From NCBI GenBank assembly GCA_914767715.1, contig OU612074.1:23982062-24046061 (forward strand): a DNA stretch of 64,000 nucleotides, written 5' to 3'. This DNA is from Membranipora membranacea. Taxonomy: Eukaryota > Bryozoa > Gymnolaemata > Cheilostomatida > Membraniporidae. Shown piece after piece: positions 24,818 to 36,629 of this stretch. The notes below the pieces were generated by a model. The model was not told the DNA's origin and did no database searches. It worked only from the letters and a program-made list of their open reading frames with translations. Each line of letters starts with the position of its first letter. The stretch's first letter is position 1. The position numbers and the translations under genes were made by a program.

Positions 24818-25879
24818 CTGTAATGAAAGTTATTAGATCTGTCAGTATGTACCCAGTTTTAAAGGAGCAGCAAAGCAGAAGATAATACAACAGTGCACCA
24901 ATCTAATAGCAAAGTACATATGCAGGTACTGATCTTACTTTTGCAGGATAGGTGGTATTCAGTGACAATAAAACACATAATAAATAAATAAAGAAATAAC
25001 AAATATGATGGAAAAAAGCTAATGTATAATAACGTCAACTTGCAGTTCTTGAGACTGCAGCTATTACAAAGATCTATGTGATCTCAAACTGAGTTGAGAG
25101 TTGGGTAAAATATGATTAGATCATAACTTTGCATTGTCATATACTTCGCATGGGCTATTCTTTCTTTGGGGAATCATAGAACCATTGTTCTGGCCAAAAA
25201 AACAGGAGCGATTTTTGGTGTTGATCAAAATTCAATCTACATAACATTTCTATCTCATTTAAATTAATATCTAGTGACCTTGAGGTCAGGTTATATATGG
25301 TTTAGTGGTTGTCTGCTCTGCAACTGTTATCAGGTCCAATCACAGCTGTATTGAGGATGACCCATAGGAAGAGAGCCAAGGTTTGGTGCTTTCTTATCCG
25401 CTTGACGACTCTATATCACCTATCATATTAAATTAATTAGATACTGTGTAACACCCGACTGAGGCTGTTATGGTTCAGGTCATGTGATACAGGAGGCAGC
25501 AGCGGAAAATTTTGAGAGTGAACATCTTGATACGACTATGAATCAGTTTAAACTTGATATTCAGCTCTGTAGTGAATGATATTCTGTTCCAAAGAGCTGA
25601 TTTCCTTACTGGCTATTCATTTAACATTTATAAATGGGTTGCCAGGGTTGTCTGCTACTTTAACAAGCATTATTTTATACCCGTCCTTTTAACAGAACAA
25701 ACATAAAAAAAAAATCAGCTAACATACCAGTAACCAATTCCATGTTGCCAATCCAACAAAAGAAATATTCTGTCGATCAAGTCCACTCATGCGTTTACCA
25801 TCGGCCAAAAATCTTTATTTAGTAACTTCATTTATGCCAAACCAGTACAGTCTGTCCGCCAAGCTATTTTGAAAATTGG

Positions 25880-25967
25880 TGGTAGAGGCATCTTGCACTA
25901 TCAACTACTGGTGGCTGATAGTGAAATGCCTCTACCAGCATCTTGCACCGTTTGAGCACTTAAACTA
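25880..25967. mobile_element. Truncated foldback MITE at a duplication breakpoint
   Basis: The right arm and part of the left arm of the 13574 family, missing its left terminus. The left edge is exactly where the exon H unit stops (GAAAATTGG), so recombination probably occurred in or next to this element. Confidence 0.55.
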
Positions 25968-27340
25968 GCGATTAGTGTGAAATGTAAGATCTTCTGATTT
26001 TTCTGATTTGATAAAGTTTTTTTGTTCGAAATTGAATTTGCTATAAGGTCCTTTAGCCTGTTTACATTAGTTATTTTCACTTAGAACATTAGAACATTAG
26101 TACATCAGTTTCCCATCGTCTCATCATAGCTGCATTATTAGGTGGTTGTAAATATCTGAGTCAGATGATGTCTTTGATATCTTTTGCTAGTATAATATAA
26201 ATTGCCACCATCATGATACCATACCAGCCAGTGGAAAATCGCTACTAGTAGAAATAGTATTATCATATAGTTGAAATATTTTGTTCACTGATGAATGGGA
26301 TACATTTTTGGAACTAAGCCCATTTTATTTTTGCAGGGAAGAACTTTAGTCACTGACTCATACACAGAGACATCATAACTCCCTTCATTGGCCTGACGTC
26401 ATATAACCTGAATGTTTGTATTATATAGTTAACCTTCATATATCTGTATCGAGTGACCAGAAAATTAAATCTCCTAAATCGTATTTCAAATTTCTAATGA
26501 TGTTGGAAAACGCAGAGCTTTCAAAGCACAACCAAATTCACTCTCATCTGCCTTATGGCTGCCTTTGTGTCGATAAAAAGTCCTCGAGTTTTCCTTTTTA
26601 GGCAGTACCGGTGAATATGATATTTGTTTTTTTGCTGTTTCTTGGAGGGGAAACTAGTAACCAGAATGAATAATACCAAATGTTTCTTTTCCAAACCTTT
26701 AAAATGGCTTGGACATAAATTTATCAACCATTTGTGGCGATAGTGATGATTTATAATATCACTTATACACTACACAAAGACCATTACATATTGTTGTTAC
26801 AAATGGTAAAGGAATTATGTAAGATTTGCATGTTGGTAAATTTCATTGCTCTACAGCACTTGCATTAGTGATGTTGGAACGAGTGCCACCCATAAGGGAA
26901 GCTATCTCTCAATTTAATCAATTTTTACTTCTCAGGTATCCGTTTTAGCAGCATCCTGATTGAAACCAGCCCTGAACCATTTTTAGGCCTCTCACTTATT
27001 AACCAGATTTAATTTATAGTAAAAGGAACTTTCAGCTATACTCCCTTCCCTCACCCATTTATACACAAAAATTGATCCTAAAACATCATATAGCTATTGA
27101 CTCCTCAGTAAAATTATATAAACACTTAAACATCTACGCACATACACCTATACAGACACACACAGTGTTCATGCAAATCAACATGAAAAACTGAGGATTG
27201 ATATCGATGAAATCTCAGGTGGTGGAGCAAAGATAATATATAATTTCCCTGAAGGACACTCTAACCACAAACAACATAAAATAATTTTATGACCTTATTA
27301 TTACCAGGCAAACTACCTAATTAATCAATGGGATGGGTGG
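25967..27340. repeat. Intron block shared with 13690-15070
   Basis: About 1.4 kb nearly identical to the block preceding exon E. It contains the relic exon end. Nothing coding is otherwise seen. Confidence 0.8.
26929..26952 (-). pseudogene. Relic of an LRR exon 3' end (second copy)
   Basis: The same degenerate remnant as at 14635, within the duplicated intron block. The short match to the exon end is the only evidence. Confidence 0.33.
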
Positions 27341-27424
27341 GGGGGGGGAGTGTGCTTATGACTACAATAAGGTAATAATTCAATTACAATAACTGTATTT
27401 TGAATAGAGCTATACTGTACTTAC

Positions 27425-27565
27425 CTCTCAGGTATCTCTGTTAGATCACAACTTGTTACATTTAGCTTTTTGAGACACTTCAAATCTGATATCCTGCTGG
27501 GTAAGGTATGAAGGTTCTTATTTCCATATAAGTACAGCTCCTCTAGGGTGGTAAGTGATCCAATA
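27425..27565 (-). CDS. LRR exon I (nearest to the gene's 5' end)
   Basis: A 141-nt, phase 2-2 exon encoding 47 residues, i.e. two LRRs of the LPxxIGxLxxLxxL type. Acceptor TTACAG and donor GTAAGTACAG are intact. Variable sites: residues 12 and 14 are Y and Y, and residues 35-39 are LNVTS. Residue 27 is S where all other copies have G, and the exon has more silent and replacement differences than its sisters, so it looks like the oldest-diverged copy. Its downstream flank (28736-30401) matches that of exon D, and its upstream flank matches that of exon E. The exon joins exon 3 in phase, giving …DPLE-N-IGSLTTLEEL. Confidence 0.75.
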
Positions 27566-28735
27566 CTGTAATGAAAGTTTTTAGATCTGTCAGTATGTAC
27601 CCAGTTTTAAAGGAGCAGCAAAGCAGAAGTTAATACAACAGTGCACCAATCTAATAGCAAAGTACATATGCAGGTACTGATCTTACTTTTGCAGGATAGG
27701 TGGTATTAAGTGACAATAAAACACATAATAAATAAATAAAGAAATAACAAATATGATGGAAAAAAGCTAATGTATAATAACGTCAACTTGCAGTTCTTGA
27801 GACTGCAGCTAATATAAAGATCTATGTGATCTCAAACTGAGTTAAGAGTTGGGTAAAATATGATTAGATCATAACTTTGTATTGTTATATACTTCGCATG
27901 GGCTATTCTTTCTTTGGGGAATCACAGAACCATTGTCCTGGCCAAAAAAACAAGAGTGATTTTTGGTGTTGATCAAAATTCAATCTACGTAACATTTCTA
28001 TCTCATTTAAATTAATATCTAGTGACCTTGAGGTCAGGTTATATATGGTTTAGTGGTTGTCTGCTCTGCAACTGTTATCAGATCCAATCACAGCTGTATT
28101 GAGGATGACCCATAGGAAAAGAGCCGAGGTTCGGTGCTTTCTTATCCGCTTGATGACTCTATATCACCTATCATATTAAATTAATTAGATACTGTGTAAC
28201 ACCCGACTGAGGCTGTTATGGTTCAGGTCATGTGATACAGGAGGCAGCAGCGGAAAATTTTGAGAGTGAACATCTTGATACGACTATGAATCAGTTTAAA
28301 CTTGATATTCAGCTCTGTAGTGAATGATATTCTGTTCCAAAGAGCTGATTTCCTTACTGGCTATTCATTTAACATTTATAAATGGGTTGCCAGGGTTGTC
28401 TGCTACTTTAACAAGCACTATTTTATACCCGTCCTTTTAACAGAATAATAATAAAAAAAAAACTCAGCTAACATACCAGTAACCAATTCAATGTTGCCAA
28501 TCCAACAAAAGAAATATTCTGTCGATCAATACCACTCATACGTTTACCATCGGCCAAAAATCTTTATTTAGTAACTTCATTTATGCCAAACCAGTACAGT
28601 CTGTCCGCCAAGCTATTTTGAAAATTGGCACACCTCCGCGAGATAGCTTCAATCTATGTATGTATGTATATGATGCTCAAATAACGGTGTGGGAGAGAAG
28701 TTATTCATCAGTTGAAATGAAGGTAAAGAACTGAC

Positions 28736-30401
28736 TTTAGAACGCCAACCACCCTCTACCTTTTTTAAATTAGCCCACAGGATGAACACTTTCCTGGATT
28801 TTAAATCCTGCCTATTCACCGAACTAAAACTTCCGAAAAATTACTTTCCTAATCGAATTACCAAGTGGTTGCAAAGTTTCCAATGTTAACATATATTAGG
28901 GTTTTCAAGAATAAATGATAGCTGATAATTTTGATTGTTTTACTATTCTTGGCCCGGTCTCTAAATTTAAATCCTTGTACATTTTCAACCTGCAGGGTAT
29001 TTTGGACATGGGTTTAGGTACCCTGTCTTGATTAGGTTTGTTGTGGCAGATGCTTGCCCCTTCCCACTGCAAAGCTTGTCAAGACAGGCTCGGATATAGG
29101 GTGCGATATGCAAAATAATGAGCAGCTGGACTTAAATGGCTCTCTGTTGATTCTGTTTTATACATTAGGATTCGCAGAAGGAGATGAAATGCTTTTCTGA
29201 CCTTAGAAGATTTTAATCAGACGGAACTGTACTCTTTCAAGCAACATGTTGTAGATTTTAGTCCCTGGCCAATTTATGAGATACAAAATGATTTTCTACT
29301 ATAGACTTTATTTTTAGGTCTATTTTTGATACACAGCTTTCTAAGTATCCCTCTGAATATCGTCTCGGAAAAGATTGTATACACAAAAGGAGCCTAAGTT
29401 TCTTCAAGTTATTTTGGTTGATTGATCATAGCTTGTAATTATACAACAAAATTTACCAAAAGCAATGAGGATCATTACACACTGGTAAGCTTAATTTGTA
29501 GAGTGATTTGTCAATAACCTTCATATTGCGTAGTGACAAGATCACTCGCGGAGAAATGTCTAGTCTCCACAATTTAGGTTCTGTCCATTGGTCTGTTATA
29601 TATTTGGCTATGCTATAAAATCCCACAGCGTTCATTGATCGGGACAGAAAACTACTGATTTAAACTTGTGAGAAAGAGGCTAGAAAGGCATGGAGATATC
29701 TGAAACTTGGGTGACAAATATTCTGAGTCTCTACACTATTTTAAGTCCACTGACCAACTTAAGAATTAAAACTAAAGGCCTACATTATTCCTGACTTCTC
29801 TTCAAACTTACCCTTACTCACTCTCCCCTATGTAACGAGGCAATTTTGTGTCAACAAAATTCATTCCCATGAATTTTGATGGCGGCATATTATAAACATT
29901 TCTGAATCTGAATTATTGTCATTACCTTCTAATGAATCAAGATTTCCCTTTTTACATTTCAAGAATTTAACAGTAGGGTCTTATGATCCAAAAACTTGTT
30001 AAACGCAAACAAAAGATGGCCATTCAATTATATGCACCTAGAAGTTGCAAGGCAGTTATCTTTGGAGGAGCCATTTCCACATCCCTTATCTCTGCTCGAA
30101 AAAAAAAACCGTGTACTTTGGATTTCTTATATCTGTATATAATGAAAGAGTGAAGAGATCGGATCATATCAGGTGTGATTATTATTATTATTTGGCCGCC
30201 TAACTCTAAACTCTCATGTGTATACATGGCTGAGTATTTAAGAATTTGACACGAAAACCTGGAATTATGTATGCGATTAGTTAGTTTAAGTGCTCAAACG
30301 GTGCAAGATGCTGGTAGAGGCAATTCATCATCAACTAAAAAGATAATGAAATGCCTCTACCAGCATCTTGCACCGTTTGAGCACTTAAACTAGAGATTAG
30401 T
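28736..30401. repeat. Intron block shared with 12001-13699
   Basis: Second copy of the block after exon D, with the same internal foldback (about 29000-29095), LINE-tail fragment and terminal MITE. No coding exon is seen. Confidence 0.8.
30282..30392. mobile_element. Foldback MITE, MULE-like (third copy)
   Basis: A 111-bp copy with arms starting TAGTTTAAGTGCTCAAACGG, flanked by GCGATTAGT on the left and GAGATTAGT (one mismatch) on the right. Confidence 0.6.
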
Positions 30402-32390
30402 GTGAAATGTAAATCAACATGAAAACCTGAGGATTGATATCGACTGAAATTTCAAATACTGAATTCTTTGCACTTGAGTTTTCCACCCATCTGACGATGG
30501 AAATAAATCAGAAGATTGTGACTTTAAATGGAATAAAAAATTTTCTTTTGAAATTTGCGAAGTGAGCTCCATCCATGTCCAAAAATGATCAAGTATCACA
30601 AAAACAAACATTTTCTTCTCTTTTTTCAATATAACTTTGAATTCTTTGCAGTCTCATACCCCTTACAAAGCTATGTAACCAGACCAAATAATTTCAAAAC
30701 TTTACTGGACAAGCAAAACTACTCTTGTTACTAGAGAGAACTATCTCAGCTGTAGGCATGTTGATCAGTGATACATAATATAATAATATCTGTCTTATTT
30801 GACACATGGATTGAGCTGCACTATATGCCATCTGTACAAATATTGACCTTAAAATATTCTCATAGCAAGTTGTGAAAAGGATCTCTATTCATAGATGAGA
30901 AAAACAAGGCATGCACAAGAGGTATTTTGGTATTTGTCCTCTCTCTTATAATGGGGGCACAACTCCGATCAAATTAATGACTTCCTTGTAATTATGATGA
31001 TCTGATGCTACGATGAGATGTGTGGAACGAAGTAATAAAAATGTTGTAGTTTAATGATTGGGGATTGGTTCTGATCCTGTAGTCAGCATATATTGACCTT
31101 TCACCTCCTGAGTGGGGTTAGGTCCACAAATGCAGTGTAATTTACTATACTATATTCTATTTTTTACATGCCTATTGGTATTTGTGAAGAGGAATTATAT
31201 TCCTAATCAAAGAGGAGGAGACATCCAATCATTTCAGGTCAATTCAACATTCATCCTCTCTTTTATATTGGGAGCACAACACGAGATTCTATGTATTTCA
31301 TGACTCGCATAGTGAAATAAGAATTCGGCACTATCATATTCGATCATAGTGTCAGGAGCATTTTCGTAACTCCTAACAAATACCATAGTTATTATACTGA
31401 TATTTATTAGTGTAGGTAAGCAGCAACCTTATAGGCCCTGTATTTATGGACGGCACACGTGCAAATTAAGGGTTTATAAACTGCGCATGCGCTGAAAGCA
31501 TGCTTGTGTTATTCCATGGCTTACTCAGAGATGTTTAATTTATTTAGCCTTGGTCTGCTGAGCTAGCAAAATGTAACTTATTGTACTATCTTAAATAATC
31601 TGCCGTACAAAGCAAAAGTGTAGCACAAAGGAGCCGATCATTAAGGCATAACTGATCATTATATCAAGCACTAAATCCTTGAGGTGCTAATAATAATTGA
31701 AGGATGTTTGATTTAGCTTCAGTTTAATTATTATGACACAAAGATATAATTAGGAAGATAATTGGTTAGTAATGTGTAAATTCAGGCAGCAACTATTAGA
31801 GACACAACTGCCTCAACAAAAAAATAGTGTTCAACAATGTTTATTGCAACAGTGACCTTTTAATCAATGCTATTCTCCCCCCCCCCCCCCATTTTATTAG
31901 CCGCTACACTATTCATGTACAATTGTTGTGTCTAGTTATTTACATTACCACAATTAGCAGTAGAAACTTGTGCTATGATTATTTATTTATTATTGGTGTT
32001 TAGTTGTGACTATTTATCTGGTCATGGAAAGCAGCATTAGATAAACTAATGGCTGTAGAATTATTATTAATTCTATGATTAACATAACTTATACATACTG
32101 GAAACTTCAGAATAGGAGTAAGATAATTTTCATGTTTAATAATTATTTATTATCAAATAAATGACATACGTAGCAATGCTATGTGCTAACCAATATTTAT
32201 CATATGTTTTATACTTAATCTTGGGTTTATGAGTCATATATAGTCAGCAAACAGTCAGCATCATTGCAAAATATCGACCCTAGCAAATGTTCTACTTATC
32301 AGCAAACGGAATTTTTTATGCGCCACATCAACATTATTGCACCATGCCAACTCAACAATCTTAACACCCTATATAAGGCAGGGCCCACCA
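30402..32390. other. Intronic, no gene recognised
   Basis: AT-rich sequence between the LRR array and exon 3. I see no open coding exon, tRNA or transposon terminus here. A C-run lies at about 31877-31890. It presumably belongs to the long intron between exon 3 and exon I. Confidence 0.5.
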
Positions 32391-32935
32391 TAGTAAGTCA
32401 GAGTAGTATCATTTTTGGACTTTGGCAGCAAGGGTTTGTCAGAGTAGTATCATTTTTGGACTTTGGCAGCAAGGGTTTGTCAGAGTGGTAGCATTTTAGA
32501 CTTTGGTAGCAAGGGTTTACCAAGAGTATCAATTATAGACATTGGTGGTAAGAGATTATTGAGGTGAAATACAGAGTTCAGGATTACAAGTTGAAGACAC
32601 GGTGACAGAGACGTACACAAAGAGGAATTACAGAGTTCAAGATTACGAGTTGAAGACACGGTGACAGAGACGTACACAAAGAGGAATTACAGAGTTCAAG
32701 ATTACGAGTTGAAGACACGGTGACAGAGACGTACACAAAGAGGAATTACAGAGTTCAAGATTACGAGTTGAAGACACGGTGACAGAGACGTACACAAGGA
32801 GGAATTACAGAGTTCAAGATTACAAGTTGAAGCCACGGTGACAGAGACGTACACAAAGAGGAATTACAGAGTTCAAGATTACTAGTTTGAAGACATAGTG
32901 ACAGGAGCATTCACAAAGAAGAATTACAGACTTCA
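32390..32935. repeat. Two adjacent tandem arrays (~47 bp x3, then 59 bp x6)
   Basis: First array, about 32393-32530: three units containing CATTTTTGGACTTTGGCAGC. Second array, about 32568-32935: six units containing GAGGAATTACAGAGTTCAAG with period 59. A TATA-like CTATATAAGGCAGGG lies just upstream (about 32369). No supported coding capacity. Confidence 0.8.
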
Positions 32936-34030
32936 CTAGAATATAGCAAGTACCGTATTATTTCGTAAGGCAATTATTTTTAAGACCTTGAAGATTTATT
33001 TATATCTCAAATTTTATGAAGTTAAAGTGTCATCTGATTTTGTTTTCAATAAATTCAAAATTCGCAAGAGGCTAATATTTTCTAGCCGGGCAGGTGGCAC
33101 TTCAGGGTATTTATTGGCATACCTAAAGTGGGGCGTAAAGCAGTTTATTTTGGCTAGTGAGACTGCTTCGCTTGGGTCAAATACTTTAATAAGTTTACAT
33201 AACTATTGGAGAGCTTGAATTAAAGTCATCCTTTGATGTAATTGAAAGGGATTATTTATAAGGCTGAAATTTAATTTTGTTATCATAAGTAGACTATTAA
33301 ATTATATGTTATGTAATAGTAAAGCTAATTCTTTGAAGTATCATTTCCCCCCCCCCCCCCCGCAAGTCAGGGTAAGGATAGTCCTAGTTCTATCAAGTAG
33401 CCTTTTCTGTTCAGAACTGTGAACGGTAGAACGAAGTCTATTTTTGGGTTGCCTTTTGTTAAACAAAGCACTTGATTATTGACATAATAGACTAATTGAG
33501 ATATTAATCTAGTTTATTAACCTAGTGTGTAGACATAAACATAGACAGGTCATACATAATTTGTTGCATTCTTGTAAACTTTCCTAACCACGTCATAATA
33601 AGGAAGTTACAATAGGGTTTCCCCATGAAGTTCCTTTGTAATATTGAGGAGGGAATTCCCTAAGTTAAACTATCTTGAGTAACTACAGTTGAATAGTATT
33701 AATTGACCATAGAATTTAACGCTTATTATTACATTGTATTTTGAGATATTATCCCTGCTAGGAACCTGAGAAAAATTAGTATTTGCTAACGGCGTAAAAC
33801 CAAAAGCCCACCTTACCAGCCTGACAATAGCTTCCTATTGCTTGTCACAAGTAGATTACAAATGCATTTCTTTCATCAAAATTTCCCTTGTTTGACAATG
33901 CGTGAATAAAAAAGAGTGATTTATTTTCATATTTTCAAGAGAGCAAAACCCACTTTTTTGTTAGAGGGAACATGCTGACATGTACAGACTTGTGTCAGCC
34001 CTGCTGCTAGAAAGGACAGAGTTTACTCAC
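32936..34030. other. Intronic, no gene recognised
   Basis: Sequence between the tandem arrays and exon 3. It includes a C-run (about 33348-33361). Short open frames have no features of coding exons. Confidence 0.45.
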
Positions 34031-34253
34031 TTCTCTAACGGATCTACATCATTAATCCCTCTTATCCTCAGCTGTTTGAGATGAGGTGCTATCTGGTGTA
34101 GTGGTGGTATGTCTCCTTCTATAGCCATATGTGTCACAGCGTGACCTTCTGTAGCTGATAATAACTCGTTTACAGTAAGTGTGCTGAAGTCTGGCCGGAC
34201 AGGTATATTATCTATATCAGGCTGACTATCATCTCTGTACCAGACTCGATACT
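34031..34253 (-). CDS. Exon 3: unique linker/capping segment before the LRRs
   Basis: A 223-nt exon with acceptor ACACTTACAG and donor GTGAGT, entering in phase 1 (matching exon 2) and leaving in phase 2 (matching every LRR exon). It encodes about 74 residues without a stop, from EYRVWYRDDSQPD to RIRGINDVDPLE. The last third (IAPHLKQLRIRGI) already resembles an LRR strand, so the exon probably supplies the N-terminal cap and first strand of the LRR solenoid. I do not recognise a named domain in the first 50 residues. Phase compatibility on both sides is the main evidence that exons 1, 2, 3 and the LRR exons belong to one transcript. The gap to the next visible LRR exon (27565) is 6.5 kb. Confidence 0.65.
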
Positions 34254-35562
34254 CTGTAAGTGTAAATTATTACTAGAATTGATATATCAGGACCCAACTC
34301 AAACAGCGTGCGGTGGCGGTAGGGATGGAAAAGTATGGGAAGATTCAGGGATATTAAAAAATCCACAGAATCTTATCTTGAGAGGTACGACTTCCATATG
34401 GTTTATGGTTTTGTTAGTTTTACCGTTGTCGGTGCCAAACCTGATAAGTGAAAAGTTTGCTCTGAAGTTATTGAGGAATTAACATAATCACTATGACCAT
34501 AATCCATTGGCTTTGTTATAGAAAAGGGGATATTGTCTTAAAAAGCGCCGAAGGCGGTCACTTCAGTTCCTGGTGTGCATGGTGATTCAACAAGAGGAAG
34601 TCAACAGGTTACTTTTAAACATCATCTGCTAGCTGTGAATTTTCAGAAAACCTCAACAAACAAATAAATCCTTTGTTCAAGATACTCAATCGCCTATAAA
34701 TATACCTATATATAACAAAGCCCTGTATGCTGTTGTTGGGGAAACTGTCCCTCCCTAAATCATACAACAGCAACTTTGATCAGAATCATACTTTGTTGTC
34801 ACCCTTCTCACCAGGTTGTCTGCACAGCCTACCAAGCCTTGGCAGTTTGTCTCATACCCTATGTGTCTGCAGAGGTCACACACCTCAATGGGCTTTTATT
34901 CCTAGCTACTGATCTACTCATCAAACATGTAGGGACTATACTGACATGGCCTGTTTCTGGTATTACTGGCTATAAACTCAAACAGACAGACACACTTACT
35001 TTTCTTACTATCACTGCCTTCACTGTACTGTACTGAGAGAGTCTCATCTACATATAGAGAGGAGAAGGTTTAGTTGTTTTAGTCAGTTGTTGAGATACTA
35101 CAATTTAACTTGAAGTGTAGAGTTGATAAATATGTAAGAACTGTGTTAGAGCACATTGCATCACATTTTTAAATAAAAACATTTTCTGAGTATCATTTTT
35201 GAAATGGTACAACACTGCAACATCTTTATATTATACAGTATTTTAATATTTTTATTATGAGCTCAACAGACGCTTTTATTTCTCAACCACTTGGCAGAGA
35301 CAGAATAAATTATCCTATCCTATCCTATATCCTAACTGAATTGTGTTTTGTTCTCTCTGTGTGAGTCATGGTGAGAGAGCAGGTAGAAGTTATCAGATAA
35401 AACAAGATCTGTATTGTAGGTAAGCTGTAAAACACTTTATCCAGGTAATTATTTTCGTAAATCAAAATATTGATTCAATTTGAATAAAGATTGGTATTTT
35501 CATACTTTTGAGTTGCCTTGCCATATTTAAGAATCAAATGTACTGCAATACTACTTCTGACT

Positions 35563-35638
35563 AAGCTCAAGCACTTAAACTGTGTTGGGATATCATGCTA
35601 CTAACAGCTATCCTGACACAGTTTGAACGCTAAAACTA
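35563..35638. mobile_element. Small foldback MITE in intron 2, 9-bp target duplication
   Basis: A 76-bp element flanked by perfect direct repeats CTTCTGACT (35554-35562 and 35639-35647). Its arms (GCACTTAAACTGTGT / CACAGTTTGAACGC) resemble the 13574 family, so it is probably a distant member. Confidence 0.55.
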
Positions 35639-35730
35639 CTTCTGACTCAGAGTTATTATTCTGTATGATGAAAGTTTAGGATAAAGTCACAGTTCTGGTA
35701 CATTGTGTTATCTAAAGTAACCAGGCTCAC

Positions 35731-36462
35731 CTGATGTTTGTGTCAGTGTGGTTGCGTCAGCTAAATGTTCCACAGATATATCTAGTGGTTGGGACTTTTG
35801 ATCACTTATCACCTGCTCCTCTCCCTGCTCCTGTTGGTTTATCTGGTTGTATGTACCTCTGTACTGAGTATAGCCCTGTGAAGGAGAAGTCTGATGAGAG
35901 ATTGGTAGAGCTGCCTGAGAAGTGTAACCAGGGAGAAATCCTCTCTGGTTGTATGTACCTCTGTACTGAGTATAGCCGTGTGGGGGAAAAGGCTGATGAG
36001 CGATTGGTAGAGCTGCCTGAGAAGTGTAACCAGGGAGAAATCCTCTCTGGTTGTATGTGCCTCTGTACTGAGTATAGCCGTGTGGGGGAGAAGTCTGATG
36101 AGAGATTGGTAGAGCTGCCTGAGAAGTGTAACCAGGGAGAAATCCTCTCTGGTTGTATGTACCTCTGTACTGAGTATAGCCGTGTGGGGGAAAAGGCTGA
36201 TGAGCGATTGGTAGAGCTGCCTGAGAAGTGTAACCAGGGAGAAATCCTCTCTGGTTGTATGTACCTCTGTACTGAGTATAGCCGTGTGGGGGAAAAGGCT
36301 GATGAGCGATTGGTAGAGCTGCCTGAGAAGTGTAACCAGGGAGAAATCCTCTCTGGTTGTATGTACCTCTGTACTGAGTATAGCCGCGTGGGGGAGAAGT
36401 CTGATGAGCGATTGGTAGAGCTGCCTGAGAAGTGTAACCAGGGAGAAATCCTCTCTGGTTGT
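35731..36462 (-). CDS. Exon 2: six 34-aa Q/Y/G/P-rich repeats plus acidic linker
   Basis: This 732-nt exon lies between a good acceptor (TTCTACTTTCAG) and a GTGAGC donor, entering and leaving in phase 1. It encodes six near-perfect 34-residue repeats beginning QRGFLPGYTSQAALPI and ending GYTQYRGTYN. The copies differ mainly at IAHQ/ISHQ, TSPP/PFPP/TSPS and RGYT/HGYT/QGYT. About 45 residues rich in Q, E, D, S and T follow. The composition (Tyr, Gln, Gly, Pro, Arg, few hydrophobics) is that of a low-complexity, prion-like or RNA-binding-type region, so a flexible or self-associating N-terminal arm is plausible. That is inference. The 102-bp DNA period is a coding minisatellite, so allele length may vary. 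All three overlapping long frames here are open because the period is a multiple of three. The frame given is the one supported by splice phases on both sides. Confidence 0.62.
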
Positions 36463-36629
36463 CTGAAAGTAGAAAACCAGTACAAAATATTATTAATATA
36501 TTACCACAACCAAACCAAGACAATGAATTCCCTTAAGCCAAGGTCATATTCTTGTTGAATGTATTGTATTTCACAATTGATCACAGGCACTGTTGTGAGA
36601 AAGTTTAAATTGCGGAGCAAAAATTTACT

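Noticed and set aside
1345-27565. The LRR array as a set of dead pseudo-exons
   Set aside because: Nine of nine exons keep length, phase, open frame and both splice sites, while the right-hand cluster shows what decay looks like.
35734-36558. Plus-strand 274-codon frame over the 34-aa repeats
   Set aside because: Open only because the 102-bp period is a multiple of three. The minus-strand frame has matching splice sites and phases on both sides.
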